Source: Clostridium punense
GTDB lineage: Bacteria > Bacillota > Clostridia > Clostridiales > Clostridiaceae
Assembly (NCBI RefSeq): GCF_017874425.1
Contig: NZ_JAGGLL010000015.1
Span: forward strand, 1-64,000
DNA: 64,000 nucleotides
Direction of reading: 5' to 3'
Shown here: piece by piece, positions 37,341 to 45,949 of the stretch
Position numbering within the stretch: the stretch's first letter is position 1
How the letters are laid out: every line of letters starts with the position of its first letter
Notes under the pieces: model-generated
The model's database searches: none
Seen by the model: only the letters and a program-made list of their open reading frames with translations
What the model was told of the DNA's origin: nothing
Translations under genes and position numbers: made by a program

Positions 37341-37839
37341 AAGATGTTTGCTTTAGTGTAATTTGACTCACTGTTTTTAAAGGAAATGTGCCCTAAGAGG
37401 GTGTTTAAACTAAAAAGTTCTTCTTAGCTTTAAAAGAGTTAATCTAAGGGAAAATAGATTTCTTAGTAATATGAATAATGTTTATTCTGAATATGACTAA
37501 CAAATATATGTATATATTTAAAATAGCATTTGATTAAAAATGCCTATAAATAATACAATGTTAAATATTTAAACTTATATTAAATCAATAAGAACAGCTA
37601 TAAGGGAAAAAATATTCCTCCTATAGCTGTCTTATTATTTATAAGGATATATAATCACTTCTATGTCCAGAGTAGATAAATAAGCTCAATTTTGCTTTAA
37701 GAAATGTACAATGTATTAATTTGAACCCTATAATTGAGGTTTTAGGGAAAATATGGTACAATTCACCTTGGAAACTACATATTTATAAAATGTGTTTCAT
37801 TTAATTACACAATGTTATTTTTGGGGGATGGACTATTTT
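37341..37839. other. Intergenic region
   Basis: 499 bases with one hairpin terminator (37588-37636). The 245 bases between the dsdA stop and that hairpin hold no gene I can see. Confidence 0.45.
37588..37636 (+). terminator. Hairpin terminator
   Basis: ATAAGAACAGCTATA and TATAGCTGTCTTAT form a stem with one bulged base, followed by TATTT. Far (about 250 bases) behind dsdA. Confidence 0.65.
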
Positions 37840-38694
37840 ATGGATAATAATATGAAAAAGAAAGAATTACTATTTTTAGTGATTCTATCTACAACTTATT
37901 TTATTTATTGCTTTTACTTTAGAGACTCCGAACTCAAGCCATTATCAAAGTTCTTAGCGTACACTCCTAGTATTTGGATTAGTATTTATGTAATAAATAT
38001 ATGTGGGAGAGAAGATACTAAAAAAGCTAATAGAACAATAATATCAGATAGAAAGGCTTTATTACCATTCATGATATTCTACTTAACACATATAGTTTAT
38101 ATGGTGTCAAGTTTACATGAAGACACTAGTAGCACATCAATAAGTATATCAGATTTCTTCTCAAGCTTAATACTTTTAGTACCAATATTAATTCTAATTA
38201 TGGTTTTTGGAATTGCTCATTTTTTTATAAATATAAAAAAGTTTAATTTTAAAGTTTCTAAACAAGACATATTAATAGTTATTAAATGTTTCATTGTAGT
38301 AACTATATTCAAAGGAGCATTTGGTGGAAAGGATTTATTAAGGCTTATAAGCGTATATCATAAGGAGAGTACTATACTTGTTGGAAATGTGATAGCCCTT
38401 TTACTAAATCTAGTTTTTGGATTTATATACCCTGCTTTAGTTGAAGAATTTTTATTTAGAGGTTTGTTGATTTCAGGACTAAAGGGGTTTCACGTGAATA
38501 ATGAAGATGCAAATATAATTCAGGCTATTGCTTTTGGAATTATACATTTAAGCTATTTTACTAATCAAGGTTTTTGGGGTTGCATGGGAATTTCATTCCA
38601 CATATTAACTGGATATTTATTAGGAAAGATTTATTTAAAAACCTCATCAATTACTACTTGCGCTATTTTTCATGTAGTTTTGAATGTGCTTTAA
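37840..38694 (+). CDS. CPBP-family intramembrane metalloprotease
   Basis: 284 residues from ATG 37840, with GGGGGATGG upstream; earlier in-frame ATGs at 37792 and 37828 are possible. About seven hydrophobic helices. The catalytic EExxxR motif is VEEFLFRG near residue 212, followed by FGIIHLSYF (FxxxH) and the HVVLN end. CPBP/Abi proteases include bacteriocin-immunity and CaaX-type enzymes; the substrate is not evident. Transcribed alone. Confidence 0.9.
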   Translation: MDNNMKKKELLFLVILSTTYFIYCFYFRDSELKPLSKFLAYTPSIWISIYVINICGREDTKKANRTIISDRKALLPFMIFYLTHIVYMVSSLHEDTSSTSISISDFFSSLILLVPILILIMVFGIAHFFINIKKFNFKVSKQDILIVIKCFIVVTIFKGAFGGKDLLRLISVYHKESTILVGNVIALLLNLVFGFIYPALVEEFLFRGLLISGLKGFHVNNEDANIIQAIAFGIIHLSYFTNQGFWGCMGISFHILTGYLLGKIYLKTSSITTCAIFHVVLNVL

Positions 38695-39137
38695 AACTAT
38701 ATTTTGCTAGTATCTTAAAGAAAGATAGCTATAGTGAAGATAAAATATAAAAATAAGAAAGTAAGGCCTAGTAATTAATTATAAATAAAATGGAATAATA
38801 AGAAAAGAATCAGCTGAACTCATTGAAACGTAAGTAACGAAATTTTAGTTATTATGGTTATTTTAGAGAAAGCTTAATCAATATAAGAGATTGATTTAAT
38901 AGCGATGGAAAGACCAAAAGTTTAACAAGGTAAAGTAATTTAAGCTTTTAAAGGAAGAAGAGAAATAATTTTATAAATGAAAGAAAAACTTCATAAGCAG
39001 TATATAGAGAAAGATAATTTGCATAAATGTGGTTAAATAGGATTTTGTTATAAAAAATTAATTTGTATATAAATTATTTTTATACTATACTAACAATAGG
39101 GAAAATTCGAAATATTTCAAGAAAGAAGGAAAAATAT
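38695..39137. other. Long leader region before glnA
   Basis: 443 bases without a gene. Glutamine synthetase genes in Clostridia are often controlled by leader RNA, but I could not identify the paired hairpins of an ANTAR target or a glutamine riboswitch by eye. Ends with AGAAAGAAGGAAAA before the ATG. Confidence 0.4.
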
Positions 39138-40568
39138 ATGTTTAAGAATTTTAACGAACTGAAAAAATTTGTTGAAGAAAATGGGATTAAAATAATTGAT
39201 TTTAAAGTAGTTACATTACCAGGAAGATGGAACCACCTTTCAATTCCTGTGGAAAGATTAAATGAGAAGATTTTTGAAGAAGGCATAGGTTTTGACGGTT
39301 CAAGTTATGGATATTCAAGCATAGAAAACTCAGATATGTGTTTTATACCAGACTTAACCACTGCTTTTGTTGATACATATTGCAAGGTGCCAACTGTGAG
39401 CATGATTGCAAATATCTATACTGTAGGTAAAGAAGAAGGCAGATTTAGTGGAGACCCTAGATTTGTTGCGGAAAAAGCTGAAGAGTTCTTGAAGAAAACT
39501 GGTATAGCTGATGAATTTGTAATAGGACCAGAGTTTGAGTTCTACCTATTCGATCATATTAGCTTTGAAGCTAAGAATAACCACCAAGAAGTAACAATAG
39601 ACTCTAAGCAAGCTTATTGGAATACTAACGAAAAAGAAGAGAACTATGGATACAAAGTTCCTTTCCAAAGAGGATACCATAGAGATCTACCATATGATTT
39701 AAATAATGATTTAAGAAGCGAAATGACTTTAAAACTTGAAAGCATGGGAGTAGATGTAAAATATCATCACCATGAAGTAGGAGCAGCAGGTCAGCTAGAG
39801 CTAGAAGTAGAATTAGGCGAAATGAGAAGAATGGCTGATGCTACAATGATAGCTAAGTATGTAATTAAAAATGAAGCAGTAAGACATGGAAAAACAGCTA
39901 CTTTTATGCCAAAACCTCTTTATGGTGAAGCAGGAAGTGGAATGCACGTTCATATGCTTCTTAAGAAAAATGGAGGCAACTTATTCTATGATGAGAAAGG
40001 TTACTCAAAATTAAGCCAAGAAGCACTATACTTCATAGGTGGTATTTTAAGACACTCTAAAGCACTATTGGCCTTCACCAACCCATCTACTAACTCATAC
40101 AAGAGATTAGTTCCAGGTTTTGAAGCACCTGTATCAATATGCTTTGCTACAGGAAATAGAAGTTCAGTTATAAGAATACCTGGATATGTAAAAAATCCAG
40201 AAAAACGTAGATTTGAATTTAGACCATCTGACGCAACAGCTAATCCTTATCTAGCGTACTCAGCTCTTTTAATGGCTGGAATTGATGGAATTCTAAATAA
40301 AATAGATCCAACAGAAGCAGGTTTTGGACCATTTGATATAAATGTATTTGATATGCCAGAAGAAGAAAGAAACAAAATAGAAGCTCTTCCAACTTCTTTA
40401 GAAGAAGCTCTTGAAGAGTTAAAGAAAGACCATGACTTCTTACTTAAAGATGGAGTGTTTGATGAGCACTTTATCAATAACTGGATTAAGTTCAAATATG
40501 ACAAAGAAGTAATGAAAATAGCTAAGGTTCCATCTCCAATAGAGTTTGAACTTTACTACGATCTATAA
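39138..40568 (+). CDS. glnA: Glutamine synthetase type I
   Basis: 476 residues from ATG 39138 (AGAAGG upstream; 25 earlier in-frame codons lie in the leader). Makes glutamine from glutamate, ammonia and ATP. GS signatures are present: GFDGSSYGYSSIENSDM, VIGPEFEFYLFD, KYHHHEVGAAGQLELE, KPLYGEAGSGMHVHM, NSYKRLVPGFEAPV and RRFEFRPSDATANPYLA. The Tyr-adenylylation loop of GlnE-regulated enzymes is not evident, in line with the Gram-positive alpha type, which is feedback-controlled. Repeat copy G begins 22 bases after the stop. Confidence 0.96.
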   Translation: MFKNFNELKKFVEENGIKIIDFKVVTLPGRWNHLSIPVERLNEKIFEEGIGFDGSSYGYSSIENSDMCFIPDLTTAFVDTYCKVPTVSMIANIYTVGKEEGRFSGDPRFVAEKAEEFLKKTGIADEFVIGPEFEFYLFDHISFEAKNNHQEVTIDSKQAYWNTNEKEENYGYKVPFQRGYHRDLPYDLNNDLRSEMTLKLESMGVDVKYHHHEVGAAGQLELEVELGEMRRMADATMIAKYVIKNEAVRHGKTATFMPKPLYGEAGSGMHVHMLLKKNGGNLFYDEKGYSKLSQEALYFIGGILRHSKALLAFTNPSTNSYKRLVPGFEAPVSICFATGNRSSVIRIPGYVKNPEKRRFEFRPSDATANPYLAYSALLMAGIDGILNKIDPTEAGFGPFDINVFDMPEEERNKIEALPTSLEEALEELKKDHDFLLKDGVFDEHFINNWIKFKYDKEVMKIAKVPSPIEFELYYDL

Positions 40569-40590
40569 TTTTAAATAGAAGTTTTATTAA

Positions 40591-40720
40591 GGCATTTGAA
40601 AATAAATAACAAGTCAAAGATGTGAAGGATATTTTGAGTTAGACAAGGAAACAGGTTCTGTTGACGCAGTATAACTCAAAATAGACAAACATACTGACTT
40701 GTTTATTTTTTGAAAATGCC
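40591..40720 (-). repeat. MITE-like interspersed repeat, copy G (short form)
   Basis: 130 bp in reverse orientation, ends GGCATTTGAAAATAAATAAC and GTTTATTTTTTGAAAATGCC. TAA duplications at 40588-40590 and 40721-40723. Lacks the central arm and the ACAAGC palindrome, leaving AGGTTCTGTTGACGCAG in the loop. Confidence 0.94.
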
Positions 40721-40726
40721 TAATAT

Positions 40727-40779
40727 AGGGAACCAAAGTCAGGACTTAGTTTATACACTACTCCTACCTTGGTTCCCTT
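40727..40779. terminator. Hairpin terminator
   Basis: AGGGAACCAAG and CTTGGTTCCCT form an 11-bp stem around a 31-base loop, directly behind repeat copy G. Likely the original glnA terminator, pushed away by the insertion. Confidence 0.7.
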
Positions 40780-40882
40780 AATTTGTTTTGAATATAAAAT
40801 TAATATTGAGCAAGATAAATTTACAATCAAGGGCACTATGTAGTGTGATAAGTATATTTTCAAGTGTGAGAAGATAATTATG
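40780..40882. other. Short gene-free segment between two terminators
   Basis: About 100 bases flanked by hairpins on both sides, with a CACTATGTAGTG palindrome inside. No gene seen; a small RNA cannot be excluded. Confidence 0.3.
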
Positions 40883-40919
40883 AAAACCCAACCTAGGAAA
40901 GTCAATAGGTTGGGTTTTT
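40883..40919 (+). terminator. Hairpin terminator
   Basis: AAAACCCAACCTA and TAGGTTGGGTTTT form a perfect 13-bp stem with a T run. No gene ends directly in front on the plus strand. Confidence 0.8.
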
Positions 40920-40944
40920 ATGATAGTTATCACTTTTTATAAAA

Positions 40945-41158
40945 ATACTATGATGATTTTTAGTTTTAATAAAGGAACCAACACCACCACCTATTATTGT
41001 TGGAATAACCCAATTAAAGCCTAAATAAAGTATGGTAATGTAACTTCATAAGAGCCAGCGATGGTTATTAAACTAACTAAAGGAGTTATGGGAGAGATAC
41101 AGTAGTCTTTTAAGAAAAGTGGGAAAATTATAGAAATTATTGGTTTTAACGTGTAAAA
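40945..41158 (-). pseudogene. Decayed fragment of an integral membrane protein
   Basis: On the minus strand the frame reads PIISIIFPLFLKDYCISPIT, LVSLITIAGSYEVTLPYFI, then a stop, and with a shift of frame GFNWVIPTIIGGGVGSFIKT. This hydrophobic-Gly pattern looks like the C-terminal helices of a transporter, broken by one stop and one frameshift. No start is visible. The family was not identified. Confidence 0.4.
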
Positions 41159-41215
41159 TAATATTAAGTATTATAAAAATATATAGGGTTAATTTCAGTT
41201 TTAGGAGGAGAAGTC

Positions 41216-42112
41216 ATGGATTTTCAGTTGTGTAGTAATAGTATATTTAAATTTTCTAGTAAAAATACTCCAGCACTTAAGATAAACTCAGGAGATGTAG
41301 TAGAGATACATACCTATGATTGTTTTTCTAATCAACTACAAACTCCAGAGGATGCTTTAGAAGCTATGGATTGGGAAAGAATAAACCCAGCTACTGGGCC
41401 AATTTATATTGAAGAAGCCAAGGAGGGTGATGTTCTAAAAGTTATCATAGAGGAAATAAAGTTAAATAATCAAGGAGTTATGGTAGCAGGTGAGGGCTCT
41501 GGAGTTTTAGGACATATGTTAAAAGGAACGGAATCTAAAATAATACCAATTAAGGATAACCAGGGGATTTTTGATGAGCAGTTATCTATTCCTTTAAATC
41601 CAATGATTGGTGTTATTGGGGTAGCACCTTCAAAGGAAGAAATTAGTTCAGGAACCCCAGGACATCATGGTGGCAATATGGACAACTTAATGATTACTAC
41701 AGGAGCCACTATTTATTTTCCAGTGTTTACCGATGGAGCCTTATTTGCATTAGGAGACTTACATGCAGCAATGGGGGATGGGGAAATTGGTGTAACAGGA
41801 ATAGAAATTGCCGGTAGTGTAAAAGTTAAGCTGGAGGTTGTAAAGGGCTTAAAGCTTAATAACCCAGTTTTAGAAAATATAGAAAGCTTTACAACTATTG
41901 CATCAGAGATAAACTTAGAGGAGGCAGTAAATCAGGCTACAATTGACATGGCAGAAATTTTAAAAGAAAGAATGTCTATGGGACTCCATAAGATAGCAAT
42001 GCTTATGAGTGCAGTAGGACACACTGAAATATGTCAAGTAGTGGATCCTTTAAAAACAGCGCGTTTTGTTATGCCAAAGTGGGTTCTAGATACCTATGAT
42101 TTTAAGTTTTAA
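41216..42112 (+). CDS. Acetamidase/formamidase family protein
   Basis: 298 residues, TAGGAGGAG before the ATG. Zinc-type amidase fold of the FmdA/AmdA family: VEIHTYDCFSNQLQTPED, NPATGPIYIEEAKEGDVLKV, the PGHHGGNMDN motif, and the metal/catalytic stretch ALGDLHAAMGDGEIGVTGIE. Releases ammonia from short amides such as formamide or acetamide; the true substrate is unknown. The gene lies near glnA, which could assimilate the ammonia, though the two are not in one operon. Confidence 0.92.
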   Translation: MDFQLCSNSIFKFSSKNTPALKINSGDVVEIHTYDCFSNQLQTPEDALEAMDWERINPATGPIYIEEAKEGDVLKVIIEEIKLNNQGVMVAGEGSGVLGHMLKGTESKIIPIKDNQGIFDEQLSIPLNPMIGVIGVAPSKEEISSGTPGHHGGNMDNLMITTGATIYFPVFTDGALFALGDLHAAMGDGEIGVTGIEIAGSVKVKLEVVKGLKLNNPVLENIESFTTIASEINLEEAVNQATIDMAEILKERMSMGLHKIAMLMSAVGHTEICQVVDPLKTARFVMPKWVLDTYDFKF

Positions 42113-42133
42113 CCTATGATAGGAAGTTAATAA

Positions 42134-42277
42134 GATATCTGAAAATAATTATAAGTTAAAGATGTGAAGGTATATTTTCAGTTAAATGAGGAAACAGGTT
42201 CCGTAGAAAGTAAAACTGTCTACGGAACCTGTTGACGCAATATAGCATAAAATAGATGAGTATGCTTATTACTTACC
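42134..42277 (-). repeat. MITE-like interspersed repeat, copy H
   Basis: 144 bp in reverse orientation between convergent genes. TAA duplications at 42131-42133 and 42278-42280. The central hairpin is perfect over 15 bp (AACAGGTTCCGTAGA, 42193-42207, and TCTACGGAACCTGTT, 42219-42233). The right end supplies the last two residues and stop of the lipoprotein gene. Confidence 0.9.
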
Positions 42278-42988
42278 TAAGGTTGGCATACCCCAAGTGT
42301 CCATCTTATCAATTACCCATTTTTCTCCATCATGGATTATGGTCGCTTCTCTGGTTACACGAGAGCTATCTTCAAAAAAAGATGGAGAAGAAAAAGTGAC
42401 AACTAATTTAGTTTTATCTGGCGTTTTAGAAATTATTTTACTTTCTTTTACGTTTAATCCTGGACCAAAATCACCAACAGCCACATAATATTCATTGTTA
42501 ATATTTTTAGATAGGTAATTTACAAATTTCTTATTAAAATCTATGGAAAAGTATTTATTTAGACCTAATTCCTTAGAAAGATAACTTTGTAAGGCGTCCA
42601 TATCTTTAAAAGTAGAACCTTTTAAAGGCGCATAGGAGCCAAAGGGTTTTCCTTCTTCAGTAGCCTCTAGGATTTTGCTTGTATCAAAAAGTTTTTGAAG
42701 TTTTCTAACACTATCATTTCCATTAGTTAGTAAAGTGACAATTTCTTCATCATTAATATCCAAATTAGGTGTAGCATTGGGAGTAGAGCTAACAGAAGTG
42801 CTGTTAGTAGTGTTATTAGCAGGTGTGCTGCTAGTGCTATTATTGCTATTAGTTATAATTGGTTCTTTATTAGTGGCGCTTTTTGTTGAACAGCCTGTTA
42901 ATGGTAAAGTTATAATTGATATAAATACAATAGTAAGAGCTAAGCACTTAAGGCCACAAGTAAAGTCTTTTTTTAAAATTGATTTCAT
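42269..42988 (-). CDS. Predicted lipoprotein
   Basis: 239 residues from ATG at 42988, preceded by TGGAGGGG. Signal peptide with lipobox LPLTGC near residue 33, so lipid-anchored outside the membrane. A Ser/Thr/Asn-rich linker follows (about 35-75), then a globular domain of about 160 residues that ends TIIHDGEKWVIDKMDTWGMP. The domain looks like one of the small NTF2/DUF-type extracytoplasmic domains, but I cannot name it. The last residues GK and the stop come from repeat copy H. Removing the repeat would extend the frame by about 15 codons into the convergent acetamidase gene, so the original end is uncertain. Confidence 0.8.
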   Translation of the reverse strand: MKSILKKDFTCGLKCLALTIVFISIITLPLTGCSTKSATNKEPIITNSNNSTSSTPANNTTNSTSVSSTPNATPNLDINDEEIVTLLTNGNDSVRKLQKLFDTSKILEATEEGKPFGSYAPLKGSTFKDMDALQSYLSKELGLNKYFSIDFNKKFVNYLSKNINNEYYVAVGDFGPGLNVKESKIISKTPDKTKLVVTFSSPSFFEDSSRVTREATIIHDGEKWVIDKMDTWGMPTLGK

Positions 42989-43573
42989 TTTCCCCTCCAA
43001 AAGTAAATTTATTAAATTTAAAAGTTTATAAAAAGCTTAAAAATCATTAATACACACTATATATTATTGACAGTAAACCAAAAAGAGCACTAAAAATATA
43101 ATAATAATTTGTAAACTTACTCCTTATAAAAAATACTTAGATGATATCTTAAGCTAATAGTTTTAAGTATTTGTATTTCATATAGAGTTTTATAAAGGGT
43201 ACATAAGTAAGATTTTATACTGACTTAAATAGAATTTTTACATGTATTGAAATTAGAATATTATTATAGAAAAAGGTATAAATTATTAGATGTGGAGAGG
43301 AGAGCGCAAATTTTGAACAGTAAATTTGTTTAAAATATTTGTACTTTTAAGAACAATATAATATAATAGCTGTATAATTTAGTTTACTTTGCTAAAGTAT
43401 ACAAATTTAAGCATTACATAACATGTATAGGACTATAAGATGAAGATTGCTTCGTCTGCATTAAACAGTTCTAAGGGAATAAAGAGAAACGTTACTAAGT
43501 AAAGTTTCACATTAATTCCCTATAAATAATTTTAAGTTAACAAAATGTTACATATTAGATAGGAGGCATAATC
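42989..43573. other. Divergent intergenic region
   Basis: 585 bases. Contains an inverted repeat at about 43473-43523 (AGGGAAT and ATTCCCT, inner GAAAC and GTTTC) without a T tract, and a strong GGAGAGGAGAG site at about 43293 followed by only six sense codons (from TTG 43313). No known leader RNA recognised. Confidence 0.4.
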
Positions 43574-45352
43574 ATGAATGTTGATGAAAGAGTTAGTAGC
43601 TTAAGAAACTTGATGAGAGAAAGAGGAATAGATGCTTTCATAATTCCAAGTGATGACAACCACGGAAGTGAGTATGTAAGTGAGTATTTTAGAGCAAGAC
43701 AATGGATAAGTGGGTTTACAGGGTCAGCTGGTACTGTGGTAATAACTTTAGAGGAAGCTCATCTTTGGACAGATGGAAGGTACTTCCTGCAAGGTGCCAA
43801 AGAACTAGAAGGCACAAGTTATGTATTGGAGAAACTTGGGGAGCCTGGAGTTAAAAATCATGTAGAGTGGTTAAGAGATAATCTTGAGTCAGGTTCAACA
43901 GTGGCATTCAATGGAAAAGTATTCACAGTTGCAGCACTAAATAGCTTAAAAGCACCACTTGAAAGCAAGAACATAAATATAAAGGCAGAAGAGGATTTAT
44001 TTGAAAAAATATGGACTGATAGACCAAGTATGCCAAAGGGAAAAATGTTTATTCATGAATTAAAGTATACAGGCAAATCTTTAAGTGAAAAACTAACTAT
44101 GGTAAGAGAAGAAATGAAGAAAGAAGGAATTTCTGACTTTGTATTAGCTTCTTTAGATGATATAGCTTGGCTTTTAAATTTAAGAGGGGCAGATGTACCA
44201 TGTAACCCTGTATTTTTAAGCTATTTATTAATGGATGAGAATAACTGCACTTTATACTTAGATAAGGAAAAAGTAAATGCGGAAATTTCTAAGTATTTAG
44301 AAGAAAATGGTGTAAGTGTAAAAGCTTACGAAGATGTAGCTAGTGATGTAGCTCAGTTAAATGAAAAATCAGTAGTTACTTATGATCCAACAAAGACAAA
44401 TGTTTGGATAAAAGATGCTTTAAAAAGTAACGTAAAAGTAGTTGAGAGAAGAAATATTACTACTGACTTAAAAGCAAGAAAGAATGAAGTTGAGCTTAAG
44501 AATGTAGAAAATGCTATGACAAAAGATGGTGTTGCTATGGTAAAATTCTTTAATTGGTTAAAGAAAAACATAGGAAACACAGAAATAACAGAAATCACTG
44601 CAGCTGATAAACTTACACAGTTTAGAAGTGAAAGAGAAGGCTTTGTAGATATCAGCTTCTCTACAATATCTGGATATGGTCCAAATGGAGCAATAATTCA
44701 CTACCATGCAACTGAAGAAAATCATTCTAAGTTAGAGCCAAAGAGCTTATACTTAATTGACTCAGGTGCACAATATTTAGATGGTACTACGGATATTACT
44801 AGAACTCTAGCACTAGGTGAGTTAACAGAGGAAGAAAAAGTAGATTACACTCTAGTTTTAAAAGGAAACATGGCATTATCTATGGCTAAATTCCTATATG
44901 GAATTGCTGGATGTAACTTAGATATTCTTGCAAGAAAGCCAATGTGGGATAGAGGAATAGACTACAAACATGGAACAGGTCACGGAATAGGATATTTATT
45001 AAATGTACATGAAGGACCACAAGGAATTAGAAAAGAAATATCAAATGTTACCTTAGAGGAAGGCATGTTAATATCAAATGAGCCAGGAATTTATAGAGAA
45101 GGCAAACATGGTATTAGATTAGAAAATATAATAGCTGTTGCTAAAGATGTAGAAACTGAATTTGGCAAGTTTATGAGATTTGATGTTTTAACTTATTGTC
45201 CATTTGAACTAGAGGCAATAAAAGTTGAATTATTATCTTGTGAAGAAAAACAGTGGTTAAATAACTATCATGAGCTAGTTTACAATAAATTGGAAGCATA
45301 TTTAAATGAAGAAGAAAGAGCTTGGTTAAAGGAAGCTACTAGAGCTATATAA
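43574..45352 (+). CDS. Aminopeptidase P family (Xaa-Pro aminopeptidase, M24B)
   Basis: 592 residues, the long three-domain form. TAGGAGG before the ATG. Creatinase-like N-terminal domain (1-130), second similar domain (about 150-300), then the pita-bread M24 domain with metal ligands in LIDSGAQYLDGTTDITRT (two Asp), HGTGHGIG (His), EPGIYREGKHGIRLEN (two Glu), and a C-terminal helical extension. Removes N-terminal residues before proline in the cytoplasm. Single-gene unit with a terminator at 45517. Confidence 0.94.
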   Translation: MNVDERVSSLRNLMRERGIDAFIIPSDDNHGSEYVSEYFRARQWISGFTGSAGTVVITLEEAHLWTDGRYFLQGAKELEGTSYVLEKLGEPGVKNHVEWLRDNLESGSTVAFNGKVFTVAALNSLKAPLESKNINIKAEEDLFEKIWTDRPSMPKGKMFIHELKYTGKSLSEKLTMVREEMKKEGISDFVLASLDDIAWLLNLRGADVPCNPVFLSYLLMDENNCTLYLDKEKVNAEISKYLEENGVSVKAYEDVASDVAQLNEKSVVTYDPTKTNVWIKDALKSNVKVVERRNITTDLKARKNEVELKNVENAMTKDGVAMVKFFNWLKKNIGNTEITEITAADKLTQFRSEREGFVDISFSTISGYGPNGAIIHYHATEENHSKLEPKSLYLIDSGAQYLDGTTDITRTLALGELTEEEKVDYTLVLKGNMALSMAKFLYGIAGCNLDILARKPMWDRGIDYKHGTGHGIGYLLNVHEGPQGIRKEISNVTLEEGMLISNEPGIYREGKHGIRLENIIAVAKDVETEFGKFMRFDVLTYCPFELEAIKVELLSCEEKQWLNNYHELVYNKLEAYLNEEERAWLKEATRAI

Positions 45353-45516
45353 TTAAAGTAAATTTAAAACTTGTTTTATAGTGATAGTTTTAAAGTGAAA
45401 TATTGAGAGTAATTAATTTATTCTAAAAAAAGTAATTATTAAATAACTTAATTCCTCACTTTTAAATGGGGAGAATCAGCATAACAAAAAAGTTATACAA
45501 TATATTATTCAAAGAT

Positions 45517-45549
45517 AAAAGGGCATTGAGGCAAACTCAGTGCCTTTTA
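45517..45549 (+). terminator. Hairpin terminator of aminopeptidase gene
   Basis: AAAAGGGCATTGAG and CTCAGTGCCTTTT form a stem with one mismatch and a 5-base loop. Confidence 0.75.
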
Positions 45550-45862
45550 TGCTAGTGCCAAAACTATGTACATAAAAAATGTATTTTGAGAAACAATATT
45601 CATAGAGGATGTATTGATTTGAAATATTTAGTTAGTATTAGTGAAATATTCAGAACTGTAAAGGTTTTACACTAATGTTCAGAATTATTTTCTTATTTTT
45701 TATACTACAATACTTGTAATAACTAAATATTAAACAATACCAACATTCACTTTTAATACATTATACACGTTGTAAACAAGTTTTTATGAAATAATAACAT
45801 GAGTTAAAGTTAATATTCTAATTTGGCGAAAAAGAGCAAAAATTTAAACTTTTTAAGAAATA

Positions 45863-45890
45863 TTGCTTTTTTTGTCGCTGTGTGTATAAT
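45863..45890 (+). promoter_or_regulatory. Promoter of the antiporter gene
   Basis: TTGCTT, 16 bases, TATAAT, about 60 bases before the ATG. The -35 box lies in the right arm of a long imperfect hairpin (45824-45879), whose stem could be an operator. Confidence 0.55.
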
Positions 45891-45949
45891 GATACTTGCA
45901 AGTAAGTTAAATTAATTTATTAAATTATATTTAAAAGGGAGGACAAAAA

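Larger units (their letters stand above)
45353..45949. other. Intergenic region before the amino acid antiporter gene
   Basis: 597 bases. Holds the terminator at 45517-45549, a long imperfect hairpin at 45824-45879 (GGCGAAAAAGAGCAA and TTGCTTTTTTTGTCGC) and the promoter at 45863-45890. No gene seen. Confidence 0.5.

Noticed and set aside
38695-39137. Riboswitch or ANTAR-target leader before glnA
   Set aside because: Position and length are suggestive, but I could not identify the required paired hairpins or a consensus motif by eye.
43293-43335. Leader peptide gene with GGAGAGGAGAG and six codons before the aminopeptidase
   Set aside because: Only a TTG start and six sense codons, with no attenuator structure that I can pair with it.
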